A stretch of 64,000 nt of DNA from Keratinibaculum paraultunense (GCF_016767175.1 NZ_CP068564.1:310001-374000); one strand, 5' to 3'; counted from the stretch's first letter, positions 1 to 9,123 are shown. Notes: generated from the letters alone by a model not told the origin. Numbers and translations are program-made.

Positions 1-1
1 T

Positions 2-1129
2 GGAGCAAAAAATTATAATAAGCTAAAGAGGATTGTAGAGCAAACCCTACTATCTTCAATTATATTGGTTATTATCTTTCAACAGTTGTTATTCTGGAGT
101 GCAGGAAGTTTGCTAAAGATATTTGATCCAAGCCCAGAGTTGCTAGCAAATGGTACCCTTTATCTAAGGGTTATTTCCTGGGGGTTACCTTTTATTGCCA
201 TAGTCCTTATGGTAGCTGGAGTCCTTCAGGGAATGGGAGATGCTAGAACTCCAATGAGAATAGCCTTTATAATGAATATATTTAATATATGCTTTTCCTA
301 TATATTTATATTTGGCAAACTGGGGATTAAGCCTATGGGATTAAAAGGAGCCGCCTTTGGAATATTGATTGCTCAGCTTGTAGCTGCACTATTAGGATTT
401 AAATCCCTATTTGGAAAACATGGTGTGTTAAAGGAGATGGGAGGCAACTCTAGCTTTAGCTTTAAGCTAGAGGAGGTAATACCTATATACAGGGTGGGCT
501 TGCCTACATCTTTCGAAACTATATTTTGGGAGGTAGCAGCGATATTTTTAGCAAAAGCAATACTAACTTATGGTGAAATTGCCTACGCTGCATATCAACT
601 GGGATTACAAGCAGAAGCCATTTCCTATATGCCAGCAGCTGGATTTGGTGTGGCAGCTACTACTTTTCTAGGCCATGCTATAGGTTCTCAGGATAAAGAG
701 CAAGGGAAGAAGTACATAAGACAGTTAATCAAATGGACTAGCATACTAACTATATTTACAGGAGGAGTGCTTTTAATCTTCCCATCTCAAATAATGAGAT
801 TGTTGACCAATGATATCCAGGTAATTGAAATTGGAGCTATGTATCTATTTATTATGGGGATTGTTCAATTGCCTCAAAATATAAATGGAGTATTAAATGG
901 AGCTTTAAGAGGTGCAGGGTATTCAAAGATACCTATGGTAGTAGCTATATTAGGATTATGGTTAATCAGGGTACCTTTATCCTTATTGGTAGCTTATGTT
1001 TTAAATAAAAGCATTACTTTTATATGGATAGCATTTGGCTTGGACTTAGTGTTTAGATTTATAGTGAGCTTAATAATATTTAAGAGGAAAAATATATATG
1101 AAAGCAAATCATTAATTGGAGTTGATTAG
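2..1129 (+). CDS. MATE family efflux transporter (5'-truncated)
   Basis: The 3' part of a multidrug and toxin extrusion transporter, a membrane antiporter that exports organic cations using a Na+ or H+ gradient. The frame is open to the left edge, so the start lies outside the window. The first residues in view (GAKNYNKLKRIVEQ) fit the loop before a membrane helix in MATE proteins. Many hydrophobic helices follow, with the internal features MVAGVLQGMGDARTP and NGVLNGALRGAGYSK that mark the two repeated MATE halves. The TAG stop abuts the ATG of the next gene, so the two are probably co-transcribed. The substrate cannot be inferred. Confidence 0.9.
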   Translation, partial: GAKNYNKLKRIVEQTLLSSIILVIIFQQLLFWSAGSLLKIFDPSPELLANGTLYLRVISWGLPFIAIVLMVAGVLQGMGDARTPMRIAFIMNIFNICFSYIFIFGKLGIKPMGLKGAAFGILIAQLVAALLGFKSLFGKHGVLKEMGGNSSFSFKLEEVIPIYRVGLPTSFETIFWEVAAIFLAKAILTYGEIAYAAYQLGLQAEAISYMPAAGFGVAATTFLGHAIGSQDKEQGKKYIRQLIKWTSILTIFTGGVLLIFPSQIMRLLTNDIQVIEIGAMYLFIMGIVQLPQNINGVLNGALRGAGYSKIPMVVAILGLWLIRVPLSLLVAYVLNKSITFIWIAFGLDLVFRFIVSLIIFKRKNIYESKSLIGVD

Positions 1130-1552
1130 ATGAAGGATATAGAATTAGCTAAAAAGTATTTGGAAGAAGATAATTTAGCTCTAGCAGTAGTTAAAAACGG
1201 GGAATTAATATACAAGAGCCAAGAAAAAGGCATAAAACCCATGTATTTTTTGGCTATTAATGAGAAGGGAATATTAAAAGGAACATCTATTGCAGATAAG
1301 GTAATAGGTAAAGGTGCTGCTATGCTTTGCAGCTATATAGGAGCTAAGGAATTATATGCCCAGCTAATATCGGAAGGTGCTATAAAAGTACTAGAAGAAG
1401 AAAATATAGTATACACATATGACAGGATTTGTCCTTATATAAAAAACAGGGAAAAGTCGGATATGTGCCCTGTAGAAAAGATTGCTACTAATGTAGATGA
1501 TATGGAGACTTTGTTGGGGGAAATAGGTAAGTTATTAAAAGGTAGAGTTTGA
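1130..1552 (+). CDS. DUF1893 family protein (deaminase-like fold)
   Basis: A 140-residue cytosolic protein that I recognise as the DUF1893 family (Thermotoga TM1506 type), whose known structure resembles cytidine deaminases but whose function is unknown. Features in view are the N-terminal helix and strand (LAVVKNGELIYKSQ), a central GKGAAMLCSYIGAKELYAQLIS segment of which IGKGAAML is the conserved core, and two cysteines in RICPYI and SDMCPVE. The gene starts directly after the MATE stop codon without a gap, suggesting translational coupling. No terminator is evident after it. Confidence 0.8.
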   Translation: MKDIELAKKYLEEDNLALAVVKNGELIYKSQEKGIKPMYFLAINEKGILKGTSIADKVIGKGAAMLCSYIGAKELYAQLISEGAIKVLEEENIVYTYDRICPYIKNREKSDMCPVEKIATNVDDMETLLGEIGKLLKGRV

Positions 1553-1611
1553 GTTTATTAATAGGGGGTAGCAAGTAGTAAACAAGGATAATGGGGAAAC
1601 CGGGGGGATAT

Positions 1612-1716
1612 TGTGAAATATTACTATGAAATTATTGAGGGGGAGGAAGATTTACCTTTAAAGGCTATTATACATAGCGTTGATAGATTTCAATTTCATT
1701 GGCATAAGGAATTGGT
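1612..1716 (+). pseudogene. AraC-type regulator N-terminal fragment
   Basis: From a GTG at 1612 one frame reads VKYYYEIIEGEEDLPLKAII and on through FQFHWHKEL. This resembles the start of AraC-family regulators with a cupin sensor domain, in which a HWHxE motif is typical. The similarity stops near 1716, where a decayed IS605 TnpB sequence begins, and nothing further downstream continues the regulator. I read it as the stump of a gene broken by an insertion sequence. The call rests on a short motif only. Confidence 0.45.
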
Positions 1717-2135
1717 AAAAACAATTCATGGAATTACAAAAAGAATATTTTGCTAAATGTTTTGGATGTATTAGACTTATCTATAATCAGATGCTAGAAA
1801 ATAAAATTAAGTATTACAAAGAAATAAGGAAAATGCTCAAAAACACTTTTGCACAGTACATAAAATTTTTACAATAACAAGCGAAGGTGAGGTATTTGAA
1901 AATCCTAAATGGTTAAGAAAAGTTTAAAAAAGATTAAAGAAATTACAAAAGTTTTATCAAGGAAAAGGAAAGGTAGTAAAAATATAGAAAAAGGAATACT
2001 TAAATTTGCTGAAATTAGCCATATAGTTTTGGTAATATTGGGGTAGGAACTACCCTTAGCGCTTGGGTAAACTGGGCAGGTTACTGCTATTGACCAAGAA
2101 GCTCCCACTTCAACGAACGAATGTGAGTAAGTGGC
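1717..2135 (+). mobile_element. Decayed IS200/IS605-family TnpB remnant
   Basis: Three fragments in successive frames match TnpB, the RNA-guided nuclease of IS200/IS605 elements. At 1728-1877 the frame gives QKEYFAKCFGCIRLIYNQML, the TnpB N-terminus. At about 1889-2010 two frames together give VFENPKWLRK, then SLKKIKEITKVLSRKRKGSK, the middle region. At about 2040-2130 the fragments GVGTTLSA and VTAIDQEAPTSTNECE resemble the C-terminal tail. The RuvC catalytic part is missing and stops and frameshifts are present, so it is inactive. No TnpA is seen. Confidence 0.7.
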
Positions 2136-2301
2136 GTGTGATTCACATTTAGCAAAAAAATCTTCATTAAAGCAAAAAGTAAGGAGGGGGAATTATTTTC
2201 TTCATAATTTTTCCTCCAAGCATATGATATATAAATTATAGCAGAAAACTATAAAATTGAAACAATTAAATGGTAGTTATTACCAGATTTACTCTATGAT
2301 T

Positions 2302-2760
2302 CTATAGTTTATCAGTTTCTTTATTTATTCTATTTTTATCATCTTTAAAATCCATATTATCTAATTTTTTCTCCAGTTTTAATACTTCTATAGCTGCATC
2401 CATTCCATATTTAAAAGATTTTTCAATGGCATCATTAGGAATAGGTTCATTTTCTTTAATTATACCTTCATTAATAAGTTTTTTTGTAAAGAATTCCTCT
2501 ATTTTTGAGTAAGTTTCGTACTTTATTTCTTTATTATTTGAATCTATATTAGAATTTCTTTTCTTATTTGTTCTGCCTAGTAAGTAATCTGTAGATACAT
2601 TAAAAAAATCAGCTAATTTATTTATTGTTTCAATATCAGGATTTCTTTTACCTTGTTCATAGTATCCGTAGGCACTAGTTGTAATATTTAAATATTCAGC
2701 TATATCTTTTTGTAGCAAATGATTTTCTTCCCTTAATTCTCGTAATCTTTTGCTTATCAA
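2302..2760 (-). CDS. XRE-family helix-turn-helix transcriptional regulator
   Basis: A small DNA-binding regulator. The N-terminal 60 residues form a Cro/C1-type HTH (RLRELREENHLLQKDIAEYL, then TSAYGYYEQGKRNPDIETINKLADFFNVSTDYLLG). The remainder is a charged helical tail of unknown role. I chose the TTG at 2760 because AGGGGTGA (2773-2766) lies five bases upstream; a TTG at 2778 is possible but lacks a clear ribosome site. The gene diverges from the diguanylate cyclase gene. Direct repeats in the shared region could be its operator, which is inference. Confidence 0.85.
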   Translation of the reverse strand: MISKRLRELREENHLLQKDIAEYLNITTSAYGYYEQGKRNPDIETINKLADFFNVSTDYLLGRTNKKRNSNIDSNNKEIKYETYSKIEEFFTKKLINEGIIKENEPIPNDAIEKSFKYGMDAAIEVLKLEKKLDNMDFKDDKNRINKETDKL

Positions 2761-2903
2761 AGGGCTCACCCCTAGCAAGAAATTTTAAATAAGTATTATT
2801 GATTTAAAAAGATATCTTAACCAATATTTTCAATAATAATCTTTTTGGAAGTAAAAAAGTTTGTAGATAAATTATATAATAAAAGATTGTCATAAAAGGA
2901 GAA

Positions 2904-2956
2904 AACAACAAATAATCGCAGATATCGTTGACAAACAACAAATAGTTGGATAAAAT
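2904..2956 (+). promoter_or_regulatory. Promoter with 30-bp-spaced direct repeats before the GGDEF gene
   Basis: TTGACA at 2928-2933 and TAAAAT at 2951-2956 are separated by 17 bp. An 11-base direct repeat AACAACAAATA occurs at 2904-2914 and 2934-2944, exactly 30 bp or about three helical turns apart. The second copy sits in the promoter spacer, so a bound protein would block transcription. The transcript would run toward the gene at 3145 with a leader of about 180 nt that includes a 7-bp inverted repeat, AAATCCT/AGGATTT. Confidence 0.65.
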
Positions 2957-3144
2957 ATCATTATTAAGTTCCATATTGCAATTAAAGGGCTTAAACTCTT
3001 AAATAGAATTAAATATAAATCCTGTTTTAAGCATTAGGATTTGTATCGAAAAATACATTTACTTATAGCAAAAATAATCATGAAATATAATAGTTATATT
3101 GATAAAATCTTAAGTTATAGGTATTTTAAGAAAGGACGTCCAAA

Positions 3145-4374
3145 TTGGTCAGTAAAGAAATGTTTTTACAAAAAATAATGATAGAAAAAAGCAAACAATT
3201 TGATAATCTAATGAAATATTCTCTAACAGAAGATGAAAAATATCTTAAAAAAATGGAAGAATTTTATCAAATGATAAATGAAGTTGATATAGGGTTTAAA
3301 TATGGCTTGTTTGATAATTTATTAGAAGAATTCACTTCTTGTATTTCTAAAGAAAAAGAAAATACAGTCTCTAATATATTAAATTTATATGCTAGAACCT
3401 ATTCTAAAATTGAAAATTTAAATAAAATGATATTAGACAAAAATTATAAAAAACAAGAAGATCAAGAAGTTAATAATTTGAATAAACATGAAGCCAAAGA
3501 TATTTTAATTATTGATGATGATGTACTATTATTAAAATTAATTGAAAATAGTATGGAAGAAGAAGGTTATAATGCTACAGTATGCTCCAATCCCCTCCAG
3601 ACCATTGAAATATTAAAAGAAAGAAAAGTATCTTTAGTGGTATTAGATATGATATTACCAAATATTGATGGCTTTGAAGTAACTAAAATGATAAGAGAAA
3701 TAGATCCATTACTTCCTATAATTATAATATCAGTAAAAGATGATTTAAAAACTAAAATTAATGTGCTTAAATTAGGTGCTGATGATTATATAATTAAGCC
3801 TATTAATATGGAAGAGCTTTTTGCTAGAATTGATAGGGCTTTAGACAGGAATAAAGATTATAGTACATTATCCATTGAAGATGGATTAACTGGAGCTTAT
3901 ACTAAGGAACACTTTTGGAATAGGGCAAGTGAAAAAAAGGAACTATACAATAGAAATAAAAAAACATTTTCCATAGCTTTTATAGACATAGACAATTTTA
4001 AAGAAGTAAATGATAATTTTGGTCATCTAATTGGGGATCAGATTTTAAAATGTTTTATTAAGGCTTTAAAAAGCACATTAAGGTCTACAGATTTAATATT
4101 TAGATTTGGAGGAGATGAATTTATAATTATATTTCCAGAAACTGGAGAGATAGATGCAAAATTAGTAATGGAACGATTTAAAAGAAAAAAGAAATGTGGA
4201 CATTGTGATAGTAAGGGATGTTTTACTTTAGATAATCTTAAATTTTCAGCAGGAATTACTGAAATAAAAAGTAAAAAGGATACTATTGAAAAAATCATAG
4301 AAAGAGCAGATAAAGCACTATATTATGCTAAAAGCAAAGGGGGAAATAAAATCTTTATATACAAAGATGAATAA
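3145..4374 (+). CDS. Response regulator with GGDEF domain (diguanylate cyclase)
   Basis: Predicted to make cyclic di-GMP under control of phosphorylation. Residues 1-115 are helical and charged with no recognised domain. Residues about 119-235 are a CheY-like receiver: acidic D124-D126, phospho-acceptor D168 and K218 are present. Residues about 245-405 are a GGDEF domain with an intact GGDEF at 322-326 and an RxxD product-inhibition site (R313-D316). An unusual Cys cluster C351-x2-C354-x4-C359 follows. No EAL domain is present. The TTG start follows AAAGGA. A partner kinase is not adjacent. Confidence 0.92.
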   Translation: MVSKEMFLQKIMIEKSKQFDNLMKYSLTEDEKYLKKMEEFYQMINEVDIGFKYGLFDNLLEEFTSCISKEKENTVSNILNLYARTYSKIENLNKMILDKNYKKQEDQEVNNLNKHEAKDILIIDDDVLLLKLIENSMEEEGYNATVCSNPLQTIEILKERKVSLVVLDMILPNIDGFEVTKMIREIDPLLPIIIISVKDDLKTKINVLKLGADDYIIKPINMEELFARIDRALDRNKDYSTLSIEDGLTGAYTKEHFWNRASEKKELYNRNKKTFSIAFIDIDNFKEVNDNFGHLIGDQILKCFIKALKSTLRSTDLIFRFGGDEFIIIFPETGEIDAKLVMERFKRKKKCGHCDSKGCFTLDNLKFSAGITEIKSKKDTIEKIIERADKALYYAKSKGGNKIFIYKDE

Positions 4375-4421
4375 GACTAGATAAAGTATTTAAGATTTAA
4401 ATAAAATGTATCTAAAATTTT

Positions 4422-4455
4422 ACAACAGTTTTTTTAATAGGACTGTTGTTTTTTG
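4422..4455 (+). terminator. Intrinsic terminator after the diguanylate cyclase gene
   Basis: ACAACAGT (4422-4429) and ACTGTTGT (4442-4449) form a perfect 8-bp stem followed by a T-run. Confidence 0.85.
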
Positions 4456-4464
4456 TGATATAAT
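4456..4464 (+). promoter_or_regulatory. Extended -10 promoter for mtaD
   Basis: TG at 4456-4457, one base, then TATAAT at 4459-4464 form an extended -10 element directly behind the preceding terminator and about 35 bp before mtaD. No good -35 is visible. Confidence 0.55.
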
Positions 4465-4497
4465 TTATCTAAATAATACTACATAAGGAGTGATAGA

Positions 4498-5787
4498 ATG
4501 GGTCTACTTATTAAAAATGCAACCTTAGTACCTATGGATGGTAAAAAAGAAGTATTAAAAAATACAAATATCTATATTGAAGAGAACAAGATAACCCATA
4601 TTGGAGAATTGAAAGACGATATAGAGGTTACTAGAGTAATAGATGGGAAAAACAAAGTTGCTATGCCTGGGCTTATAAATGCTCATACTCATGTTGGTAT
4701 GTCTTTACTTAGAAATTATGCAGATGATTTACCGTTACATGAGTGGTTAACTGAGAAAATATGGCCAGTAGAAGCAAACCTTACAGCAGAGGATGTGTAT
4801 TGGGGATCACTTTTAAGTATGATAGAGATGATACAATGTGGAACCACAACATTTTGTGATATGTATTTTTTCATGGATGAAGTGGGGAAAGGCATAGAAG
4901 AAGCAGGAGTTAGAGGGATATTAACACGAGGCATAATAGAAGAGTCAGGAAACGAAGATGAAAAGCTAGAAGATACAAGGAGACTTTACAATAATTGGAA
5001 TGGGAAAGCAAATGGAAGGATTAAAGTAATGGTAGCACCTCATGCACCATATACTTGTAGTCCATCTTATTTAGAAAAAATAATAGATTTAGCTAAAGAA
5101 TTAAATACAGGTATCCATATACATTTATCAGAAACCAAAAAAGAAGTTGAAGATAGTTTTAATGAATTTGGTAAATCACCTATTAAGCATGTATACGATT
5201 TAGGACTGTTTGAATTGCCTACAATAGCTGCTCATTGTGTTCATGTAGATGATGAAGATATTGAAATATTAAGAAATATGAATGTAAGTTCAGTAAATAA
5301 TCCAAGTAGTAATTTAAAACTTGCTAGTGGATTTGCTCCAGTAGATAAGATGCTTAAAAAAGGCATATCTGTTGCCTTAGGAACAGATGGTTCTTCAAGT
5401 AATAACAATTTGAACATGTTTGAGGAGATTCATTTAGCAGCAATTGTAAATAAAGCGGTTAATAATGATGCAACATCTGTACCAGCTATAGAAGCTCTAA
5501 AGATGGCTACTATAAATGGAGCTAAGGCATTACTTTGGGATAGTGAGATAGGTTCCATAGAAGTAGGTAAAAAGGCTGATTTAATACTGATAGATATGGA
5601 TAAGCCTCATATATATCCAATTCATAATACAATATCTGCTTTAGCCTACTCAGTACAAGGCTCTGATGTAGATACTGTTATAGTAGACGGGAAAATTATA
5701 ATGGAAAATAGGGAGATAAAAACTTTAGATGTAGAAAAAATAATGTTTAATGCAGAAAGAATAGCAAAAGATTTAATAAGTAGATAA
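4498..5787 (+). CDS. mtaD: 5-methylthioadenosine/S-adenosylhomocysteine deaminase
   Basis: A cytosolic amidohydrolase predicted to deaminate methylthioadenosine or S-adenosylhomocysteine to the inosyl products, in methionine and SAM salvage. The length (429 residues) fits the family. Visible metal and active-site motifs are [20 protein letters not shown] (H63, H65), HLSET (H209), [11 protein letters not shown] and [16 protein letters not shown] (D297). Related enzymes include chlorohydrolases and guanine deaminase; the LRNYADD segment favours MtaD. It starts at ATG after AAGGAGTG and seems to be transcribed alone. The exact substrate preference is not decidable from sequence. Confidence 0.88.
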   Translation: MGLLIKNATLVPMDGKKEVLKNTNIYIEENKITHIGELKDDIEVTRVIDGKNKVAMPGLINAHTHVGMSLLRNYADDLPLHEWLTEKIWPVEANLTAEDVYWGSLLSMIEMIQCGTTTFCDMYFFMDEVGKGIEEAGVRGILTRGIIEESGNEDEKLEDTRRLYNNWNGKANGRIKVMVAPHAPYTCSPSYLEKIIDLAKELNTGIHIHLSETKKEVEDSFNEFGKSPIKHVYDLGLFELPTIAAHCVHVDDEDIEILRNMNVSSVNNPSSNLKLASGFAPVDKMLKKGISVALGTDGSSSNNNLNMFEEIHLAAIVNKAVNNDATSVPAIEALKMATINGAKALLWDSEIGSIEVGKKADLILIDMDKPHIYPIHNTISALAYSVQGSDVDTVIVDGKIIMENREIKTLDVEKIMFNAERIAKDLISR

Positions 5788-5859
5788 ATGAAATTAGCAC
5801 TATAATCTTATTAATTCCCCATTGTTTTTGTAGTATAATTTATTAAAGGGGGAAATGCG

Positions 5860-6477
5860 ATGACCTATAAAGACATTGATCTAGATAAAGATATAATTCA
5901 AAAAAATAAAATACCTTTATTGATAGAAGATGAAAATTGGATAAAATTATTTGGAGATGTAAATGACAAAAATATTCAATATATTAAAGAAGAATTGATG
6001 GAGTTAGTAAAAAAACAAAAAGAGTTGGAAAGGCAAAAAGAAAAACTTAAAAAAGAAAAACTGCATGCTATGAAAATGATTTTAGGAATATCTGATACAA
6101 TAAATAATGAGCATAAAGTGGAAAATATAGTTTTATTGGATGAATATAAACAAAAACTAGAAGATATAAATAAAGAATTAGAGGATATAATGTATCAATT
6201 AGAAATCATTCCTCAGGATATGAAAGATATGAATTTTGAACTTTTAAAAGCGACGGTAGAATATGGTTATAGAGAGTTGAAAACCAAAGAGAAAAAGCTA
6301 AATGCTGTTACAGAGGAATTGGAAACTTTAAGAGAAAAATTAAAAGATTTAATAAATGAAAAACATGATTATGAAGAATGGATAGATGCAACTTATTCAT
6401 TTTTACATGGTATGTTAGGAAGTAAGGAAATGGAAAAACTAGATAAGCAAATATTGGATAGAGGAGAACCCATATGA
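5860..6477 (+). CDS. Coiled-coil protein of unknown function
   Basis: A 205-residue, strongly charged protein. Residues about 40-75 and 85-190 are rich in Lys and Glu in heptad-like order and should form coiled coils. There is no signal peptide, membrane helix or cysteine. I do not recognise a named family. Its stop codon overlaps the start of the acpS-nnrD fusion gene by four bases (ATGA), so the two are translationally coupled and probably act in the same operon. A -10-like TATAAT lies about 25 bp upstream, followed by AAGGGGGAA as ribosome site. Confidence 0.8.
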   Translation: MTYKDIDLDKDIIQKNKIPLLIEDENWIKLFGDVNDKNIQYIKEELMELVKKQKELERQKEKLKKEKLHAMKMILGISDTINNEHKVENIVLLDEYKQKLEDINKELEDIMYQLEIIPQDMKDMNFELLKATVEYGYRELKTKEKKLNAVTEELETLREKLKDLINEKHDYEEWIDATYSFLHGMLGSKEMEKLDKQILDRGEPI

Positions 6478-7736
6478 TTTTAAGTAGTGGAGTAGATATA
6501 GTAGATGTATATCGAATAGAAAATATTATAAATAATAAAAGGGATAAATTTTATAAAAAAGTATTTACCCTTATTGAAAAAAAATATATTGAAGAAAATA
6601 ATCATAATCCACAAACTATAGCAGGTATGTTTGCAGCTAAAGAGGCTATAAGCAAACTTTTAGGCACAGGAATAGGTAAGGTTAATTTTCATCATATAGA
6701 GATACTTCATGATGAGAATAAAAAACCATATATAAATTTATATGATGAAGGTTTAAAAGTTTGCAGTCAATTAGGAATAGATAATATTAACCTTTCTATA
6801 TCTCATGAAAAAAAATATGCTATTGCTTTTGCAATAGGTTATGGAAAGGATAAAAGAGTGCAGGTGCCGAAAGAAATAAAAAGGCTCTTACCCAAAAGAG
6901 ATAAATCTTCTCATAAAGGTACCTTTGGTAGAGTTGGAATAATAGCAGGGAGCATGGGCATGACAGGAGCAGCTTATTTATCTTCCATGGCTTCTTTAAG
7001 AACTGGTAGTGGACTGGTATATTCTATTATTCCTGAAAGTTTAAAGGAAATATTATCTATAAAATTGACAGAAGCTATAATAAAACCTGTTGAAGACGAT
7101 GGAACTGGACACTTTACTATGAATTCTTTTAGACAAATAATTGAAATAATAGAGGATATGGATATTATAGCTATAGGACCAGGAATAGGAGTTGATGATC
7201 AAAGACTTGAGCTTATAAGGAAAATACTTTTGGAATATAAAAAACCTGTAGTGTTGGATGCAGATGGAATAAATTTGGTTTCTTTAGATCCAACAATTTT
7301 ATCTTATAGACAAGGTCCTACTATAATCACACCTCACCCAGGAGAGTTATCTAGACTATTAGGAGTAAGCATAAATGATATTCAAAAAGGACGAGAGGAA
7401 TATTCTAAATTCACATCGAATAAATATAATACAATAACAGTATTGAAAGGGGCTAATACAGTAGTGACTGATGGTAAAGAAAAAATATATATTAATTCTA
7501 CTGGAAATCCTGGAATGGCTACAGCTGGTAGTGGTGATGTGCTAACAGGTATGATTACTAGTTTTGTTGGTCAAGGGATGAGTCCATATGAAGGAGCAGT
7601 GTTAGGTGTTTATTGCCATGGTTTAGCAGGAGATTTAGTTAGTAGAGATAAAGGAGAATATGGTATGATTGCTAGCGATATATTAAATAACATTCCTTAT
7701 AGTATAAAGAATTTAGAAGAATTTTATAATAATTAA
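6474..7736 (+). CDS. Fusion of holo-ACP synthase and ADP-dependent NAD(P)HX dehydratase
   Basis: Two enzymes in one 420-residue chain. Residues 1-125 match holo-ACP synthase AcpS, which transfers phosphopantetheine from CoA to acyl carrier protein: GVDIVDVYRI, FAAKEAISKLLGTG and LSISHEKKYAIAFA are seen. Residues about 140-415 match the YjeF C-terminal domain NnrD, which repairs hydrated NAD(P)H: GRVGIIAGSMGMTGAAYLSS, AIGPGIG, VVLDADG, ITPHPGELSRLLG and GNPGMATAGSGDVLTGMI. The epimerase domain NnrE, often fused to NnrD, is absent. The frame is unbroken across the linker. The gene overlaps the coiled-coil gene and lies upstream of alr. Confidence 0.88.
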   Translation: MILSSGVDIVDVYRIENIINNKRDKFYKKVFTLIEKKYIEENNHNPQTIAGMFAAKEAISKLLGTGIGKVNFHHIEILHDENKKPYINLYDEGLKVCSQLGIDNINLSISHEKKYAIAFAIGYGKDKRVQVPKEIKRLLPKRDKSSHKGTFGRVGIIAGSMGMTGAAYLSSMASLRTGSGLVYSIIPESLKEILSIKLTEAIIKPVEDDGTGHFTMNSFRQIIEIIEDMDIIAIGPGIGVDDQRLELIRKILLEYKKPVVLDADGINLVSLDPTILSYRQGPTIITPHPGELSRLLGVSINDIQKGREEYSKFTSNKYNTITVLKGANTVVTDGKEKIYINSTGNPGMATAGSGDVLTGMITSFVGQGMSPYEGAVLGVYCHGLAGDLVSRDKGEYGMIASDILNNIPYSIKNLEEFYNN

Positions 7737-7824
7737 GGTAAAAAAGAAGGATTTTGTCTCTAAAAGATGAATATATATAATATAACATTTATGCAACATG
7801 CCATTTAATAACAGGAGTGATATT

Positions 7825-8997
7825 ATGCAAAAATTAAATGAAATTAGACCTGTGTGGGCAGAAATAAATTTAGATAATTTAATCCATAATATTAAGGAAG
7901 TTAGAAGAATTACAAAAAAGGATACTTTGGTTACTGCAGTAGTTAAAGCAAATGCTTATGGTCACGGTTCGGTAGAAGTTGCTAAAGCATTTTTAGAAAA
8001 TGGTGCAGATAGATTAGCAGTAGCAACTTTATCGGAAGCAATTGAATTGAGAAAGGCTGATATACTTGCACCCATATTAATATTAGGATATACCCCTATA
8101 TATCAATATCGTTTGGTTACAAAATGGGGAATTGAGCAAACTATATATAATTATGAAAGTGCTAAAGCTCTTTCTGATGTAGGAACAAAATTAGGGAAAA
8201 ATTCTAAAATTCATATAAAAATAGATACTGGGATGGGTAGAATAGGTTTTTTACCAAATAAAAATTCAATAGAGGAAATTATTAAAATTTCTAAATTACC
8301 TAATCTTAAAATAGAAGGTATATACACTCATTTTGCAAAAGCAGATGAAAAAAATAAGGAATACACTACATCACAGTTTAAAAAGTTTATGTATGTAGTT
8401 AATGAACTAGAAAAAAATGGGATTAATATTCCAACTAAACATGTATCCAATAGTGCAGCAATTATAGATCTTCCCCAATATAATTTGGATATGGTTCGTG
8501 CAGGGATAATGTTATATGGATATTATCCTTCAGATGAGGTTGATAAAGACAAGGTAATACTCAAACCAGCTATGACATTAAAAGCAAAGGTTTCAAATGT
8601 AAAAATGGTACCTAAAGGAACACATATTAGTTATGGAGGAATATATACAACAGATAAGGAATCTCAAATTGCTACTATTCCTATTGGATATGCTGATGGA
8701 TTTTCTAGACTTTTAACATCCAAAGCAGAAGCTTTTATTAGGGGTAAGCGAGTACCAGTAGTTGGCAAAATATGTATGGATCAATGTATGTTAGATGTAT
8801 CAGAAGTGGAGAATATAAATATAGAAGATGAAGTAGTATTATTTGGATACGAAAAGGATTATCCTACTGTGGAAGAAATAGCTAATAAATTAGGTACTAT
8901 TAGTTATGAAATAATTTGCATGGTAGGAAGAAGGATTCCAAGAGTATACATTAAAAATGGGGAAATAGTGAAAATAATAGATTATTTACTAGATTAA
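7825..8997 (+). CDS. alr: Alanine racemase
   Basis: PLP enzyme converting L-alanine to D-alanine for peptidoglycan. The PLP lysine is K41 in AVVKANAYGHGS. The C-terminal domain has SYGGIYTT and TIPIGYADGFSR, with the catalytic tyrosine in the first, and GKICMDQCMLDVSE. Length (390 residues) is typical. I chose ATG 7825, which follows AGGAGTG (7815-7821), over an in-frame ATG at 7798 with no ribosome site. The order acpS-alr-ndoAI-ndoA is also found in Bacillus and its relatives, which supports the call. Confidence 0.96.
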   Translation: MQKLNEIRPVWAEINLDNLIHNIKEVRRITKKDTLVTAVVKANAYGHGSVEVAKAFLENGADRLAVATLSEAIELRKADILAPILILGYTPIYQYRLVTKWGIEQTIYNYESAKALSDVGTKLGKNSKIHIKIDTGMGRIGFLPNKNSIEEIIKISKLPNLKIEGIYTHFAKADEKNKEYTTSQFKKFMYVVNELEKNGINIPTKHVSNSAAIIDLPQYNLDMVRAGIMLYGYYPSDEVDKDKVILKPAMTLKAKVSNVKMVPKGTHISYGGIYTTDKESQIATIPIGYADGFSRLLTSKAEAFIRGKRVPVVGKICMDQCMLDVSEVENINIEDEVVLFGYEKDYPTVEEIANKLGTISYEIICMVGRRIPRVYIKNGEIVKIIDYLLD

Positions 8998-9022
8998 TTA
9001 ATAGAATAAACAATAGGCAGTG

Positions 9023-9052
9023 TTGACACAATGAGTGTAAAGAATATATAAT
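9023..9052 (+). promoter_or_regulatory. Promoter of the toxin-antitoxin pair
   Basis: TTGACA at 9023-9028 and TATAAT at 9047-9052 with an 18-bp spacer lie between alr and ndoAI. The pair can therefore be transcribed apart from alr. Confidence 0.65.
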
Positions 9053-9123
9053 TAATTATGTAATTTACAAATTTGTTTTATGCTTTGTTTATATGGACAT
9101 TTATGTGGGGGTGCAAATTCATA

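Noticed and set aside
1905-2108. Minus-strand open frame of 67 codons
   Set aside because: It is the antisense of the TnpB remnant on the plus strand; no ribosome site.
2904-2944. CRISPR-like or integron repeat
   Set aside because: Only two 11-base copies in phase with a promoter; operator half-sites are the simpler reading.
4038-4298. Minus-strand frame inside the diguanylate cyclase gene
   Set aside because: Lies fully opposite the GGDEF coding region with intact motifs.
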